A stretch of DNA of 64,000 nt, taken from Cellvibrio polysaccharolyticus (lineage in GTDB: Bacteria; Pseudomonadota; Gammaproteobacteria; Pseudomonadales; Cellvibrionaceae). Both the position numbers and the translations under genes were made by a program. The DNA lies in NCBI RefSeq assembly GCF_015182315.1, contig NZ_PRDL01000001.1:2976001-3040000 (forward strand), written 5' to 3'. Of the stretch, positions 25,021 to 34,097 are shown piece by piece; position 1 is the stretch's first letter; the number at the start of each line of letters is the position of its first letter. Below the pieces are notes generated by a model. The model saw only the letters and a program-made list of their open reading frames with translations. It was not told the DNA's origin and made no database searches.

Positions 25021-27468
25021 TCAGTTTTGTTTTTCAATCAACACGTTGGAAAAGGTCAGATCCAAAGCACCACTGGTGACCAACCCGAAAGGCGCCAGCA
25101 CCAGATTGAAAAACTCCGCTGGCGGTAACACCAGACCGAAGTTGGAGCCAACATCCGGGAATGCCGACAAAGGCACCCGCAAAGTTTGCCAGCCTTTGCC
25201 TTCAAGATCGCGAATTTGTGCCGTAATATCCAGATCCGAATTACAGGAAGGGCCACAGCCGACACGCAAGAAAACTTCTGCGGCCTCAACCTGATCGACT
25301 TTAATATCTACCACCAATTCGCCTTGCTCACGCAGATAATCAATCAGCACCTGACGGTCACGGGTAGCCAGTGCAACATAACCTTCACCCTGCCCGTTCC
25401 AGCGCACCCGGCGGGCATCCTCCTGCACGTTGCGATCCACAGAGCTGATACTGACGGTAGAAGCGCTGGCAATATTATCGTTAACGATCAAACGATCATT
25501 TTTATTGCCTTCAATCTCAATGTGCCAGGGTTCCAACGGACGCTGGCGGAAAATCTCAAGTACCCGCCCGGTTTGCTGCACAGCAATGCCTTCTTCTGAC
25601 AAATTATCGGCCAACGTATCGTCATCCTGGTAACTCAAACCGTAGCCGTAGGCGAACAGCGGATCGTAATTTTCATCGCCAATATTCAGCGGTCCCTGAT
25701 CCGGACGGTGCGGCCAGGAAAAGGTTAAACGTCCCTTGAAATCGTGGCGGGCTTTGCCATCGATATCGGCAAAAATAACGTCCGTAATACCATTGGCTTC
25801 AGTGCCTGGTTGCCAGATAACAGCAAAAGCATCCGATGCATTCAACTCGCGGTTAACCCATAAAGGCCGGCCGGTAACAAATAATGAAACCACCGGAATA
25901 CCCTGTGCACGCAACGATTTCAGCAATTCCCAATCGCGAGCGTTGGATGGTTTGTACAACAGGTTTTGCACATCACCTTGCATTTCTGCGTAAGGGTCTT
26001 CACCGAATACAACAATGGCAACATCCGGCTTTTCTGTAAATTCACCCTCTGGACTCAAAACCGCTTTACCGCCCGCCGCCGCAACGGTTTGCGAAATAGC
26101 TGACCATACGGTGGTCGCACCGGGGAAATCCTGCATGGTATTGCCGGTGCCCTGCCAGGTCACTGACCAACCGCCGGTTTGCTTGGAAATATTATCGGCA
26201 CCATCACCCGCCACCAGAATATGGCTGCGCGGCGACAAAGGTAATAAATGATTTTTATTTTTTAATAACACCAGCGACTCACGCACTGCCTGACGGGCAA
26301 TAGCGCGGTGCTCAGCCGAGCCTACTCTTTCCTGCTTGCCTGCCAGCGGGCGAGTGGATGGCGCGCCGCGTTCAAACATACCGGCACGCAGTTTTACCCG
26401 CAGAATACGACGCACGGCATCGTCAATACGCGCCATGGGAATAACGCCATTACGCGCTTGCTCCAGGGTGTTGTTGTATAAAATTTTCCAGTCGGCATCG
26501 GCGACCATAAACATGTCAAGCCCGGCGTTAATTGCCTGCGGACAATCCAGCACGCTGGCACCTTTGATAAACCCATGACCATTCCAGTCACCCACCACAA
26601 AACCATCAAAACCCATTTGCTCTTTAAGTACATGGGTCAACAAATAATGATGGCCGTGCAGGCGCTCGCCATGCCAGCTGTTAAACGATGCCATTACCGT
26701 TTGCACACCAACTTCCAGCGCACTCATATAACCAGCAGCTTGCACATCGCGCAGGGTTGTTTCATCGTCAAGGTTATCACCCCGGTCAATACCATTGACC
26801 GTACCACCGTCACCGAGGAAGTGTTTGGCGGTAGCGATAATATGATGTTGATCGAGAAATTGATCAGCGGAGCCCTGCAAGCCTTCTACCATTTTGCCGG
26901 CGTATTCACGCACACGAGCCGGATCTTCTGACCAGGATTCGTAAGTTCTTCCCCAGCGATCATCACGCACCACCGCTACGGTGGGCGAAAAATCCCAATC
27001 CAGCCCCATGGCGGCAATTTCGTAGGCCGTCACTTCGCCAATTTGACGAATCAGCTCCGCGTTGTTCATCGCACCCAGCGCAATATTGTGCGGAAACAGG
27101 GTTGCCCCGACCAGATTGCCCACGCCGTGCACCGCATCCGTTCCCCAGATAACCGGGATTGCCGCACAACCATCGCTGGTGTCCATAGAAGCATGGTAGT
27201 AACCATCTGCCATAGCAACCCAGTCAGCCAGCTTCGAATAGCGATTGCCATTCGGCACAGATCCACCGCCATTCAACACCGAACCCAGGTGGTAATCCCT
27301 GATGTCCTGCGGTGTGGTGTAGCGAATTTCCGGCTGCATCATCTGGCCAATTTTTTCTTCCAGTGACATATTTTGCAAAAGATCAGCAATTTTTTGCTCG
27401 ATAGCAGGATCTTTTTTTACAGCGGATTCAATAGCGGGCCATGTAACCTTGGATTGTGTTGTGGACAT
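25021..27468 (-). CDS. GH3 beta-glucan glucohydrolase without a signal peptide
   Basis: 815 residues from the ATG at 27468 (MSTTQSKVTWPAIESAVKKD), with GGAGAC upstream. GH3 N-domain (about 25-365) with the nucleophile Asp in GFVVGDWNGHG, C-domain (about 390-620, KNKNHLLPL, VVFGEDPYAEMQGD) and a C-terminal ExoP-type beta domain (about 645-815). It lines up end to end with the lipoprotein paralogue at 27596 but begins directly with the GH3 fold and has no signal or lipobox. It would act on imported oligoglucosides in the cytoplasm, or leave by another route. It is 127 bp downstream of the paralogue, behind a terminator. Confidence 0.92.
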   Translation of the reverse strand: MSTTQSKVTWPAIESAVKKDPAIEQKIADLLQNMSLEEKIGQMMQPEIRYTTPQDIRDYHLGSVLNGGGSVPNGNRYSKLADWVAMADGYYHASMDTSDGCAAIPVIWGTDAVHGVGNLVGATLFPHNIALGAMNNAELIRQIGEVTAYEIAAMGLDWDFSPTVAVVRDDRWGRTYESWSEDPARVREYAGKMVEGLQGSADQFLDQHHIIATAKHFLGDGGTVNGIDRGDNLDDETTLRDVQAAGYMSALEVGVQTVMASFNSWHGERLHGHHYLLTHVLKEQMGFDGFVVGDWNGHGFIKGASVLDCPQAINAGLDMFMVADADWKILYNNTLEQARNGVIPMARIDDAVRRILRVKLRAGMFERGAPSTRPLAGKQERVGSAEHRAIARQAVRESLVLLKNKNHLLPLSPRSHILVAGDGADNISKQTGGWSVTWQGTGNTMQDFPGATTVWSAISQTVAAAGGKAVLSPEGEFTEKPDVAIVVFGEDPYAEMQGDVQNLLYKPSNARDWELLKSLRAQGIPVVSLFVTGRPLWVNRELNASDAFAVIWQPGTEANGITDVIFADIDGKARHDFKGRLTFSWPHRPDQGPLNIGDENYDPLFAYGYGLSYQDDDTLADNLSEEGIAVQQTGRVLEIFRQRPLEPWHIEIEGNKNDRLIVNDNIASASTVSISSVDRNVQEDARRVRWNGQGEGYVALATRDRQVLIDYLREQGELVVDIKVDQVEAAEVFLRVGCGPSCNSDLDITAQIRDLEGKGWQTLRVPLSAFPDVGSNFGLVLPPAEFFNLVLAPFGLVTSGALDLTFSNVLIEKQN

Positions 27469-27530
27469 GAAAAGTCTCCGGGGCGACATACTCTGTCAGA
27501 AAAAAATCTTGAAAATCACCAATTCGCGAC

Positions 27531-27562
27531 AAAAAAAAGCCACACAGTAATCTGCGTGGCTT
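27531..27562 (-). terminator. Terminator between the two tandem GH3 genes
   Basis: AAGCCAC (27537-27543) and GTGGCTT (27556-27562) with inner CAG/CTG form a stem around TAAT. The minus strand continues with eight T. It ends the 27596 GH3 transcript, leaving the cytoplasmic GH3 dependent on its own promoter or on read-through. Confidence 0.9.
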
Positions 27563-27595
27563 CCTGCTCTGCCTGTTCAGACAGAGCTTATCGTT

Positions 27596-30190
27596 TTACT
27601 GGCATTGACCGGTTGCAGCACCACGCTCCAGACGTACGCGCGCAAAGGTAATATCCAATTCACCACTGGTCAGCAGCGAGAAAGGTTGCAGCACTTGCGT
27701 AAGGAATTCTTCCGGCGGCTGGGTTACACCGAAATTGGCACCGGCGTTAGGAAAGCAGGTCAGGTCAATGCTGATGGTTTGCCATTCCTTGCCTGCCAAT
27801 GCGGTCAATTTTTCAGTGAAGTCCAGATCGGATGCACAGTAAGAACCACAACCCAAACGGAACAGGGTTTTGTCAGTCGGTGCACGATTAACTTTGATAT
27901 CAAAAATCAGTGCCGACTTTTCCTGAGCGTAAGAGAGGAAATCCTGGCGGTTGGCAGTACCCAGCGCAACCTGACCAACGCCTTTACCATTCCAGACCAC
28001 ACGGCGAGCATCTTGCTGTTCGTTGCGATCTACCGCTTCAATGCTTAACGACGACAGGCTGAGCGTGTTGCTGGACATCACTTCACGGTCATTCTGGAAG
28101 CCGATGATTTCAATATCCCAGGGCGCAATCGGACGACGATTGAAAATTTCCAGAACTTCTACCGTCTCACCCAATGCGATACCTTCTTCCGACAGATCAT
28201 CACCCAGGGTGTCTTTGTCCTGATAGCTCAAACCGAAACCGTAAGGGAACAACGGCTGGTAGTCGGCATCGCCACGGTTCAACAAAAATTGATCCGGACG
28301 GGTCGGCCAGGAGAATGTCAGGCGGCCTTTCATGTCGTGATTAACTTCACCCTCGGCATTACGGAAGATCACATCAGCAATACCCTGACCTTCAGTGCCT
28401 GGCTGCCAAATGCTGACAAATGCATCTGACGCGTTGATTTCACGATTCACCCACAAAGGACGGCCGGTGATGAACAGGGAAACCACCGGAATGCCCTGGG
28501 CTTGCAGCGACTTCAGTAATTCCCAATCACGTTGATCGCGCGGTTTGTACGCAAGATTGGCAACATCACCCTGCATTTCAGCGTAAGGATCTTCACCAAA
28601 TACTACGATGGCAACATCAGGTTTGTTTTTGAAACTGCCGTCTTCGCTCAGCTCAACCTGACCACCGGCTTCGCTGACCACCTTGTTAATACCGGCATAA
28701 ATGGAAGTACCACCGGGGAAGTCGGTATTGGTGTTGCCGGTACCCTGCCAGGAGACAGACCAGCCACCGGCCTGCTTGCCGATATTGTCGGCGCCGTCAC
28801 CGGTTACCAGCACGTTGCTGTTACGGGACAAAGGCAATAAACCGTTTTTATTTTTCAACAATACCAGGGATTCACGCACCGCCTGCAAGGCAACCGCACG
28901 GTGTTCTGCTGAGCCCAGCACGTCTTCACGGCCAGCCAGAGAACGGGTAGATGGCGCACCGCGCTCAAACAATCCGGCACGAATTTTTACGCGCAAAATA
29001 CGACGTACGGCATCGTCCAGACGCTGCGCAGAAATCACACCGGAATTGACTTGCTCAACGGTGTTGTGGAACAGGGTTTTCCATTCCGGTTCCGGCACCA
29101 TGAAAATATCCAGGCCGGCATTAATCGCTTGCGGACAATCCAGCGCGGTACAGCCTGGAATAAAGCCGTGACCACTCCAGTCGCCAACGACAAATCCGTC
29201 AAAGCCCATGCGCTCTTTCAATACATTGGTCAGCAAATATTCGTGACCGTGCATGCGGGTGCCCTGCCAGCTGGTGAAGGAGGCCATCACCACCTGAACA
29301 CCGGCTTCAATACCGGTGAAATAACCGGCACCGTGAATATCACGCAGCACTTTTTCATCGCCCTGGGTTTCACCGCGGTCTACACCGTCGAGTGTACCGC
29401 CGTCGCCAATAAAGTGTTTGGCGGTAGCAATCACATGGCGGTCGGTAAAGTATTCATCGGTACCGTAAACGCCTTGCAACCCTTTCACCATCTCACCGGC
29501 GTAGGCGCCCACCACTTCCGGATCTTCTGACCAGGCTTCGTAAGTGCGGCCCCAGCGGTCGTCACGTGCAACCGCAACGGTGGGCGAGAAGTTCCAGTCC
29601 AGACCGGTGGCAGCAATTTCGCGTGCCGTCACTTCGCCGATTTTTTTCAACAACTCCGGGTTATGCGTGGCACCCAGGGCAATGTTATGCGGGAACAAGG
29701 TTGCCCCGACCACATTACCCAAACCGTGTACTGCATCGGTTCCCCAGATAATAGGAATACCGGCACGACCATCGGTTTTGTCTACCGAGGCATGCCAATA
29801 ACTGTCTGCCAGAGCAACCCAGTCAGAAAGCTTGGCGTACTTGTCATTGTTGGGCGTAGTGCCACCACCGTTGAGGACCGACCCCAGGTGATATTTTTTT
29901 ACATCTTCAGCCGTTGCCTGTTTGATTTCAGGCTGAATCATCTGGCCGACTTTTTCTTCCACCGTCATGCGCGCCAGCAACTCATCAATACGTGCTTCAA
30001 CCGCGGCATCTTGCGGAATAGCACTTTTGATAACGGGCCACTCGACTTTGCTGCTCTCAACTGCAGAAGAAGCCTGGTCAGCTGACGAGGTGTTGTTTGC
30101 CGCATCTTTCGGGGAGGAATCACAGCCAGCCAGAATAGCGAATACCGTACATGCCAATAGTGAACGTCGGAAAATTGAATTTTCTCTCAT
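27596..30190 (-). CDS. GH3 beta-glucan glucohydrolase, lipoprotein
   Basis: 864 residues from the ATG at 30190 (MRENSIFRRSLLACTVFAIL), giving a lipoprotein signal with lipobox LAGC followed by a Ser/Ala/Asp-rich linker. GH3 N-domain (about 65-420) with the nucleophile Asp in GFVVGDWSGHG, C-domain (about 445-670, VVFGEDPYAEMQGD) and ExoP-like C-terminal domain (about 695-864) with a Cys pair (RLGCGSYCASD). Likely releases glucose from cello- or beta-glucan oligomers in the periplasm or at the outer membrane. Divergent from glucokinase across a perfect palindrome, linking hydrolysis to glucose phosphorylation. Confidence 0.93.
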   Translation of the reverse strand: MRENSIFRRSLLACTVFAILAGCDSSPKDAANNTSSADQASSAVESSKVEWPVIKSAIPQDAAVEARIDELLARMTVEEKVGQMIQPEIKQATAEDVKKYHLGSVLNGGGTTPNNDKYAKLSDWVALADSYWHASVDKTDGRAGIPIIWGTDAVHGLGNVVGATLFPHNIALGATHNPELLKKIGEVTAREIAATGLDWNFSPTVAVARDDRWGRTYEAWSEDPEVVGAYAGEMVKGLQGVYGTDEYFTDRHVIATAKHFIGDGGTLDGVDRGETQGDEKVLRDIHGAGYFTGIEAGVQVVMASFTSWQGTRMHGHEYLLTNVLKERMGFDGFVVGDWSGHGFIPGCTALDCPQAINAGLDIFMVPEPEWKTLFHNTVEQVNSGVISAQRLDDAVRRILRVKIRAGLFERGAPSTRSLAGREDVLGSAEHRAVALQAVRESLVLLKNKNGLLPLSRNSNVLVTGDGADNIGKQAGGWSVSWQGTGNTNTDFPGGTSIYAGINKVVSEAGGQVELSEDGSFKNKPDVAIVVFGEDPYAEMQGDVANLAYKPRDQRDWELLKSLQAQGIPVVSLFITGRPLWVNREINASDAFVSIWQPGTEGQGIADVIFRNAEGEVNHDMKGRLTFSWPTRPDQFLLNRGDADYQPLFPYGFGLSYQDKDTLGDDLSEEGIALGETVEVLEIFNRRPIAPWDIEIIGFQNDREVMSSNTLSLSSLSIEAVDRNEQQDARRVVWNGKGVGQVALGTANRQDFLSYAQEKSALIFDIKVNRAPTDKTLFRLGCGSYCASDLDFTEKLTALAGKEWQTISIDLTCFPNAGANFGVTQPPEEFLTQVLQPFSLLTSGELDITFARVRLERGAATGQCQ

Positions 30191-30360
30191 ATGGATCAAC
30201 CTGTTTGAAAACACAAAAATAAAACCGGAAATTAATGCCTGAAATAGCGATGATTACCCGCATCAACAGCTCGCAATGAGCACAGATTTGATGAAGGAGA
30301 GCAGCAGCCTCTTTAAAGGGAGGGCAGTTCAGCCGCACAATTGCAGGCAAGCTACTATTT

Positions 30361-30378
30361 ATTGACAGCGCTGTCAAT
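30361..30378. promoter_or_regulatory. LacI-type operator, perfect 18-bp palindrome
   Basis: ATTGACAGCGCTGTCAAT is a perfect palindrome with the central CG step usual for LacI-family sites. It contains a TTGACA -35 on each strand, so it overlaps promoters firing toward the GH3 gene (minus) and glk (plus). The LacI-family gene at 31767-32795 is the obvious candidate ligand. Confidence 0.78.
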
Positions 30379-30390
30379 CATATCTAGACT
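30362..30390 (+). promoter_or_regulatory. Putative glk promoter
   Basis: TTGACA (30362-30367), a 17-bp spacer and TAGACT (30385-30390). The leader to the glk ATG would be about 255 bases. It contains the perfect palindrome CCTGATATATCAGG (30437-30450) and a TACGG/CCGTA hairpin near 30574; I see no riboswitch class. The remaining part of 30191-30654 has no gene. Confidence 0.6.
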
Positions 30391-30654
30391 CGCGCGCGCT
30401 TTGCTTGCGGAGTCAGCTAGCCCTCAAGACGGATTCCCTGATATATCAGGCAGTTATCGCACTGCCCGCTAATTATGCAAAACCCGGGGCTGGCGCGCTA
30501 TCACGCCTATGGCGACGGCTGACCTGGAATGTGCGCAAGCAGGCAGTTTTTAGCCCAAGGTAGCCATGGCTTTACGGAATCCCGTAGAATTCGCTCCACT
30601 TCGTTTTTAATTAAAAAATCCATCACTCAGGCACGGTATTCGGAAAGCATTCTT

Positions 30655-31671
30655 ATGAGTCAGTTTCAATTATTGGTAGCCGACATCGGCGGCACCAATG
30701 CCCGGTTTGGCCTTGTTGAATTAGGTCTGGGCGCAGAACAATCCAACCCCGCATCCGGTTTTTTGGCCACTCGTCAGATTACCCTGAAATGCGCAGAACA
30801 CACCGGCATTGCTGCTATGGCTAAAGCCTATTGCGCACAACTGGGTATCAATGTACCCAAATACGCCTGTCTGGCAGTGGCCGGCCCGATCGAAAATGGT
30901 CAGGTAAAAATGACCAATCTCGACTGGAGCATTTCTATTGAAGAGATGCGTGCCGAACTGGACATGAAGTCGCTGTTTGTTATCAATGACTTCGCAGCGC
31001 TGGCTTATGCAACGCCCTTCCTGAAACCTCACGAACTGCTGCCCTTGCATCAAGGTACTGCAGACCCGGAAGCCGTTATTGCGGTGTTTGGCCCGGGCAC
31101 CGGTTTTGGCATGGCGGCGCTGGTGCCGGATAACAATGACTGGAAAATTTTGCCGACCGAGGGTGGCCATTGCAGCTTTGCCGCTACCAACGAGAAGGAG
31201 CAGGCGATTCGTGCGTTCGCTGCCCGTCAATTTGACCACGTATCGATTGAAGACCTGATTTCCGGTCGCGGCCTGGTCACAATTTATAAGGCACTGGGCG
31301 ATCTGGCCAGCCAGGCGGTAGAAGATTTTACGCCGGCTGACGTCAGCACTCGCGCTATCAACAACGAAGATGCTCTCTGCCGGGATGCACTGGAAACTTT
31401 CTGCCTGATGCTGGGTAGCGTGGCGGGCGATAAAGCACTGTCACTGGGAGCCAAAGGCGGGGTATTTTTGGGCGGGGGAATTATTCCGAAAATTGCCAAT
31501 TTTATTAATCCGGAAACTTTTGCCGAGCGCTTTATCAATAAGCGCCCCATGTCGGGCTATCTGGAAGACATTCCTGTCAGCATGATCATTAATGACAAGG
31601 CAGCGCTGGTGGGAACCGCCGCATGGCTGGTCAACCACACCCCGGAACTGCACCAGGCTTATCACAGCTGA
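30655..31671 (+). CDS. glk: Glucokinase Glk (ATP-dependent, bacterial type)
   Basis: 338 residues from ATG 30655, chosen over upstream in-frame starts because the family N-terminus MSQFQLLVADIGGTNARFG begins here with GGAAAG upstream. Phosphate motif ADIGGTNARFG, catalytic Asp in VINDFAALAYA, GPGTGFGMA, EGGHCSF and LGGGIIPKI are all present. It phosphorylates glucose to glucose-6-phosphate. Divergence from the lipoprotein GH3 and proximity to the LacI gene tie it to beta-glucan use. Confidence 0.95.
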   Translation: MSQFQLLVADIGGTNARFGLVELGLGAEQSNPASGFLATRQITLKCAEHTGIAAMAKAYCAQLGINVPKYACLAVAGPIENGQVKMTNLDWSISIEEMRAELDMKSLFVINDFAALAYATPFLKPHELLPLHQGTADPEAVIAVFGPGTGFGMAALVPDNNDWKILPTEGGHCSFAATNEKEQAIRAFAARQFDHVSIEDLISGRGLVTIYKALGDLASQAVEDFTPADVSTRAINNEDALCRDALETFCLMLGSVAGDKALSLGAKGGVFLGGGIIPKIANFINPETFAERFINKRPMSGYLEDIPVSMIINDKAALVGTAAWLVNHTPELHQAYHS

Positions 31672-31724
31672 TGCAGCCACTGGCCGGGATTCAATGAAAA
31701 GATACGCCGGCCAGTACCGCTAAA

Positions 31725-31748
31725 CGCCCGGATTTCCGGGCGCTTTTT
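31725..31748 (+). terminator. Terminator of glk
   Basis: CGCCCGG (31725-31731), loop ATTT, CCGGGCG (31736-31742), then CTTTTT. It lies between convergent glk and the LacI-family gene. Confidence 0.88.
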
Positions 31749-31766
31749 CTCATTCTTCCACTATCG

Positions 31767-32795
31767 TCAACTTCCCGCAACGCCTGATAAAGGGCCGGTT
31801 GAATCACGCAGAATCAAGCTGGAACTCAGCACGCCCACCGGCAGCGGCACATCTTTCCCTTTCAAACGTTTTAATAACAATTCTGCTGCCTTGCGTGCCA
31901 TCTGCTGAACCGGTTGTCGAACCGTTGTCAGCGCTGGCCACAATTGATAAGCGACCGGCGTATCATCAAAACCGGCTACCGATAATTCATCCGGGATGCG
32001 TATGCCCTGTTGATGCGCCACCATCATCACGGCGGCGGCCATGTCATCGTTGGCGGCAAAAATGGCGGTAGGACGCGGTTGACGCCCCAGCAGCCTGCGA
32101 GCGCAGACTTCACCGGAAGCGAAAGAATTCAGACCATTTTCAACCAGGTCAGGGCGAAAAGGAATGCCGCGATCTTTTAACGCTGCCTGATAACCGTCAA
32201 AGCGTTTTGCCACAGCGCGGTGGTCAGGGTGACCGGTAATGAAGGCAATATCGCGGTGCCCCATCGCAATCAATTGCCCGGTCATATCGTAGGCCGCTTC
32301 CTGATCATTGGTTTCAACGTAGGGTGATAATTCCTTATTCAGCGTGGGGGCGATGCGAACAAACGGAACTTCAAGACGTTCCAGCTCCGAAAGCACTTCC
32401 ATATGGTCAGTCAATGGCGGGGTCAGAATAACGCCGTCGATGCGCTTTTGTCGCACCAGCTCAACAATATCCTCCACCAGATTTTCGTCGCGGTACACAC
32501 AGGGGTGAATCAGCAAATCGTACCCCTGCGGGCGGCACAGGTTCAGCACCCCGACTTGCACATCGAGAATGTAGTTTGCGCTGGGCGTACCGTATAAAAG
32601 CCCCAGAACATAAGAGCGGTTGCCCGCGAGACTTCGAGCAGAAGCGTTGGGGCGATAGTCCAATTGCGCTACAGCAGCCAGTACTTTTTCACGGGTTACT
32701 TGCCTGACATTAGGCTCTTTATTAACAACACGCGAAACCGTTTTAATCGAGACGCCAGCCAGTGCGGCCACATCATCAATGGTTGCCTTCGACAA
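31767..32795 (-). CDS. LacI-family transcriptional regulator
   Basis: 342 residues: HTH plus hinge helix (residues 4-58, TIDDVAALAGVSIKTVSRVV, ASARSLAG) and a periplasmic-binding-like effector domain (about 60-335) with GVILTPP, MGHRDIAFITGHPDH, ANDDMAAAVM and VAGFDDTPVA. The best candidate target is the 30361-30378 palindrome controlling GH3 and glk. It is convergent with glk and monocistronic. The effector is probably a glucoside or cellobiose (inference from neighbours). Confidence 0.92.
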   Translation of the reverse strand: MSKATIDDVAALAGVSIKTVSRVVNKEPNVRQVTREKVLAAVAQLDYRPNASARSLAGNRSYVLGLLYGTPSANYILDVQVGVLNLCRPQGYDLLIHPCVYRDENLVEDIVELVRQKRIDGVILTPPLTDHMEVLSELERLEVPFVRIAPTLNKELSPYVETNDQEAAYDMTGQLIAMGHRDIAFITGHPDHRAVAKRFDGYQAALKDRGIPFRPDLVENGLNSFASGEVCARRLLGRQPRPTAIFAANDDMAAAVMMVAHQQGIRIPDELSVAGFDDTPVAYQLWPALTTVRQPVQQMARKAAELLLKRLKGKDVPLPVGVLSSSLILRDSTGPLSGVAGS

Positions 32796-33170
32796 TTTTC
32801 ACTCACCCCATAAGTTATTAAAGTTATCCGTAACCGCTCTCCTTTGCGCGCCTGCTGTCAAAATCAACCGGGCGTAGTGCGCAAGAGAATACCTAATTAT
32901 TGTGCGGACTTCGAGCCGAACTATAGAGTAAAAATGACTATTAGAACAAACAGATTACAAAAATTGATGACTATCAGCATCCGTTTAAACGGCGATAGGA
33001 TTCAGAAACCGGGAGAAAGTAGAGCACAAAAGATCAATTTTTATTAGGCAATCAAACAAAGTGGGCGGCAAAACAATGACTCCACCGCTTTTCAGCCGCG
33101 CAACCAAAACAGCGGGCCGCTACTGAAAATTACCGGCACCTGCCACAGCAAGCACCGGTTTTTTCATAGA
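32796..33170. other. Intergenic region between DUF481 and LacI genes
   Basis: 375 bp. The half next to 32796 should hold the lacI-family promoter. The half next to 33170 carries CCGG-flanked inverted segments (about 33133-33158) followed by a T run on the plus strand; on the minus strand the stem needs G:U pairs, so it is only a weak terminator for the DUF481 gene. A 67-codon ORF at 32844 has no ribosome site or recognisable features. Confidence 0.4.
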
Positions 33171-33920
33171 TTAAAAACTGTAAACCAGATTCACGTAGCT
33201 GGTGGTATCGGTTTTCTTTTTACCGGGAGCAACATCGCTATCATTGGAAACGTTAAAGCCCACTTTCAACTGCATGGAATTGTTGATGCGGGTACTGACC
33301 GATGATTCTGCAATAGTGCGAGTATTTTCCTGGGCAGATTCAACACTCACGGTTTGGTTAAATTCTGCGGTTTCCGTGAATTGCCAATTAAAACTGGCCG
33401 CACCACGCAGCAAAAACCCATCTTCTCTTTCCGTGGTTTCATCATTAAGCACTTGCTTGGCCCGGAAATAACCGGGACCCACTTCAGCATCGAGTTTCAT
33501 GGTGTCGGTTTCAAAAACACGAGCGCCATAACCAACTGCCACCGTGGAATACTCACTGTATGAACCGAATTTATCGTCGGTATGCGAACCAAACAGGAAC
33601 AGGTTGCTGGTGTCGTTATCCAGCTGATAAGCAGTTTTTGCAGAAGCAAAATATTTTTCAGCGGTATCTTCTTTTGTTTTGGTGCCATCATCACGTGTTA
33701 CCTGATCGCGCTTGAACAGACCGTTCAACACATAATGATTATGCCAGCGAGGCGTATACTGTTTTGCATCAAGCTTGGCTTGTATGCTGGTAGTTTCAGT
33801 ATTACCGGATGTTGCAATAACACCAAGCTCGGCTTTAACTTCCCAGGGCTGCTCCGGTTCGGCCGATGCAAAAGCGCAAAAACCCAATGCCGACAGAGCC
33901 ACAACCAATTTACTTTTCAT
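33171..33920 (-). CDS. DUF481 (YdiY-like) outer-membrane beta-barrel protein
   Basis: 249 residues with a signal peptide (MKSKLVVALSALGFCAFASA) and start supported by AAGGA upstream of the ATG at 33920. The mature part is a run of amphipathic beta strands with the DUF481 pattern: WEVKAELGVIATSGNTETTS, FASAKTAYQLDN, VAVGYGARVFET and a final aromatic residue (YVNLVYSF) typical of outer-membrane insertion. Function of the family is not established. Divergent from dusA. Confidence 0.85.
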   Translation of the reverse strand: MKSKLVVALSALGFCAFASAEPEQPWEVKAELGVIATSGNTETTSIQAKLDAKQYTPRWHNHYVLNGLFKRDQVTRDDGTKTKEDTAEKYFASAKTAYQLDNDTSNLFLFGSHTDDKFGSYSEYSTVAVGYGARVFETDTMKLDAEVGPGYFRAKQVLNDETTEREDGFLLRGAASFNWQFTETAEFNQTVSVESAQENTRTIAESSVSTRINNSMQLKVGFNVSNDSDVAPGKKKTDTTSYVNLVYSF

Positions 33921-34097
33921 TACTACATCCTTAAACACTAAAATTTATTCACAATCGCTAGCGAGAGAACAGCTATGCGATCTGCTACACCAGCACATAG
34001 CTTAAAGCCCGCGCGTGCATCTGGACGACACCTGATACGCGGATCGATACATGATAGAATGATCTCTTTGCCAGCGCCTCCCTTATCAGACAGAAAT

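Noticed and set aside
32844..33047. 67-codon plus-strand ORF in the LacI/DUF481 gap
   Set aside because: No ribosome site, no recognisable composition, and it lies in the lacI-family promoter area.
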